Origin: Burkholderiales bacterium
GTDB lineage: Bacteria; Pseudomonadota; Gammaproteobacteria; Burkholderiales; Burkholderiaceae_C
Direction of reading: 5' to 3'
Assembly: GCA_005793295.1 (NCBI GenBank)
Contig: SXSX01000056.1
Span: 1 to 7,176 of the forward strand
Length of the DNA: 7,176 nt
Shown here: one piece after another, positions 6,692 through 7,176 of the stretch
Numbering within the stretch: position 1 is the stretch's first letter
Layout of the letters: every line of letters starts with the position of its first letter
Notes under the pieces: generated by a model
What the model saw: the letters and a program-made list of their open reading frames with translations, nothing else
Told to the model about the DNA's origin: nothing
Databases searched by the model: none
Program-made: the position numbers and the translations under genes

Positions 6692-6784
6692 CTCCATCAG
6701 TTGCGCTAGCCGCGCCGTTCCTTGGGCAAACTGTTTACCCAAAACAAAAAACGATGTACTTAACGCGTTAAGACTGAGATTATA
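6692..6784 (-). promoter_or_regulatory. Probable rpmE2 promoter (-10) and structured 5' leader
   Basis: In the 139-base rho-rpmE2 gap, the minus strand has a perfect TATAAT at 6784-6779. No good -35 hexamer lies 16-18 bases upstream, so it is only a candidate. A start about seven bases downstream would give a leader of roughly 85 bases ending in the GGAG ribosome-binding site (6695-6692). The leader would open with a perfect 14-bp palindrome (6772-6759). Further on it contains an imperfect inverted repeat (6740-6724, GGGTAAAC/GTTTGCCC). The spacer between rho and this site shows no T-tailed terminator, so read-through from rho is also possible. Confidence 0.4.
6759..6772. repeat. Perfect 14-bp palindrome CTTAACGCGTTAAG
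   Basis: Both strands read CTTAACGCGTTAAG. It starts six bases past the candidate TATAAT of rpmE2, so it would occupy about +1 to +14 of that transcript. That is a common place for a repressor operator, and as RNA it could fold into a short 5-bp stem. The flanks do not extend the symmetry. Confidence 0.6.
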
Positions 6785-6825
6785 AACCACTGTCCAACCG
6801 TGGGTTAGGCAGGGCGCGCATGCGT

Positions 6826-7176
6826 TTAGCCGCCCCGGCGCATCATGTCAAAAAACTCGCTGTTGTTTTTAGTGGCACGCATTTGCTTGAGCACCATCTC
6901 CATAGATTCGATTTCATCCATGTTGTACAAAAACTGGCGCAGAATGCGGGTTTTTTGCAAGATTTCGGGGGACAACAGCAGTTCTTCTCGGCGCGTTCCG
7001 CTGCGGTTGAGTTGGATCGACGGAAACACGCGTTTCTCGTACAAGCGCCGGTCCAGGTGAATTTCAGAGTTGCCAGTGCCCTTGAACTCCTCAAAAATCA
7101 CCTCGACCATGCGGCGTCCGGTATCGACCAAAGCGGTGGCAATGATGGTCAAGGACCCGCCTTCTACCACGTTACG
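6826..7176 (-). CDS. rho: Transcription termination factor Rho, C-terminal part
   Basis: The frame enters from the right edge and ends in TAA at 6828-6826. It gives 116 codons, the last quarter or so of a protein normally ~420 residues long. Rho is the hexameric RNA-dependent ATPase/helicase that ends transcription of untranslated RNA. The visible part belongs to the RecA-like motor domain: EGGSLTIIATALVDTG, then EEFKGTGNSEIHLDRRLYEK, then RVFPSIQLNRSGTRREELL. The C-terminal helices end in TKNNSEFFDMMRRGG. All of these closely match Rho segments well known from E. coli, with a betaproteobacterial-looking ending. The N-terminal RNA-binding domain and the Walker motifs lie outside the window. 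rpmE2 follows on the same strand. Confidence 0.97.
   Translation of the reverse strand, partial: RNVVEGGSLTIIATALVDTGRRMVEVIFEEFKGTGNSEIHLDRRLYEKRVFPSIQLNRSGTRREELLLSPEILQKTRILRQFLYNMDEIESMEMVLKQMRATKNNSEFFDMMRRGG

Noticed and set aside
6785..6825. Possible rho terminator just after the rho stop
   Set aside because: The imperfect repeat CCTAACC/GGTTGG on the minus strand has a bulge and no T-run, so it is not an intrinsic terminator.
6843..7094. Open frames overlapping rho on both strands
   Set aside because: The rho frame is unmistakable and runs through the whole segment, so the others are shadows.

Overview
The window reads as ordinary chromosomal core DNA from a betaproteobacterium, most likely Burkholderiales. 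That assignment is an inference. It rests on a pst-phoU-phoB-phoR cluster in that order, a zinc-free (type B) ribosomal protein bL31 directly downstream of rho, and a Rho C-terminus ending in ...MMRRGG. Base composition looks close to even GC/AT by eye. No mobile element, tRNA, rRNA, CRISPR array or phage gene was seen.

Plus strand, 1-4641: a tightly packed phosphate-uptake and phosphate-signalling operon. It runs from the tail of pstC (cut by the left edge) through pstA, pstB, phoU and phoB to phoR. pstC/pstA and phoU/phoB overlap by ATGA, the other gaps are 13-42 bases, and no terminator was seen inside. PstC and PstA form the membrane channel and PstB is the ATPase that drives phosphate import. 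PhoU links transporter state to the PhoR histidine kinase, and PhoR phosphorylates the DNA-binding regulator PhoB. The pstS gene and the expected Pho-box promoter would lie left of the window.

Minus strand, 7176-4638: the 3' part of rho (cut by the right edge), then rpmE2 (bL31 type B) with a probable promoter of its own and a clear intrinsic terminator. A 568-residue multi-pass membrane protein follows, resembling the ArnT/PMT-type (GT-C) glycosyltransferases. Its GTG start lies only 20 bases past the terminator's T-run. Its stop codon overlaps the phoR stop codon tail to tail, so no space is left between the two convergent transcription units.

I did not find a previously undescribed system. 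The points most worth a second look are small-scale: the degenerate catalytic-loop motifs of the glycosyltransferase-like protein, the terminator/mini-ORF/GTG arrangement in front of it, a perfect 14-bp palindrome at the predicted rpmE2 transcription start, the phoR/glycosyltransferase stop-codon overlap, and a hairpin that holds the phoR start codon.
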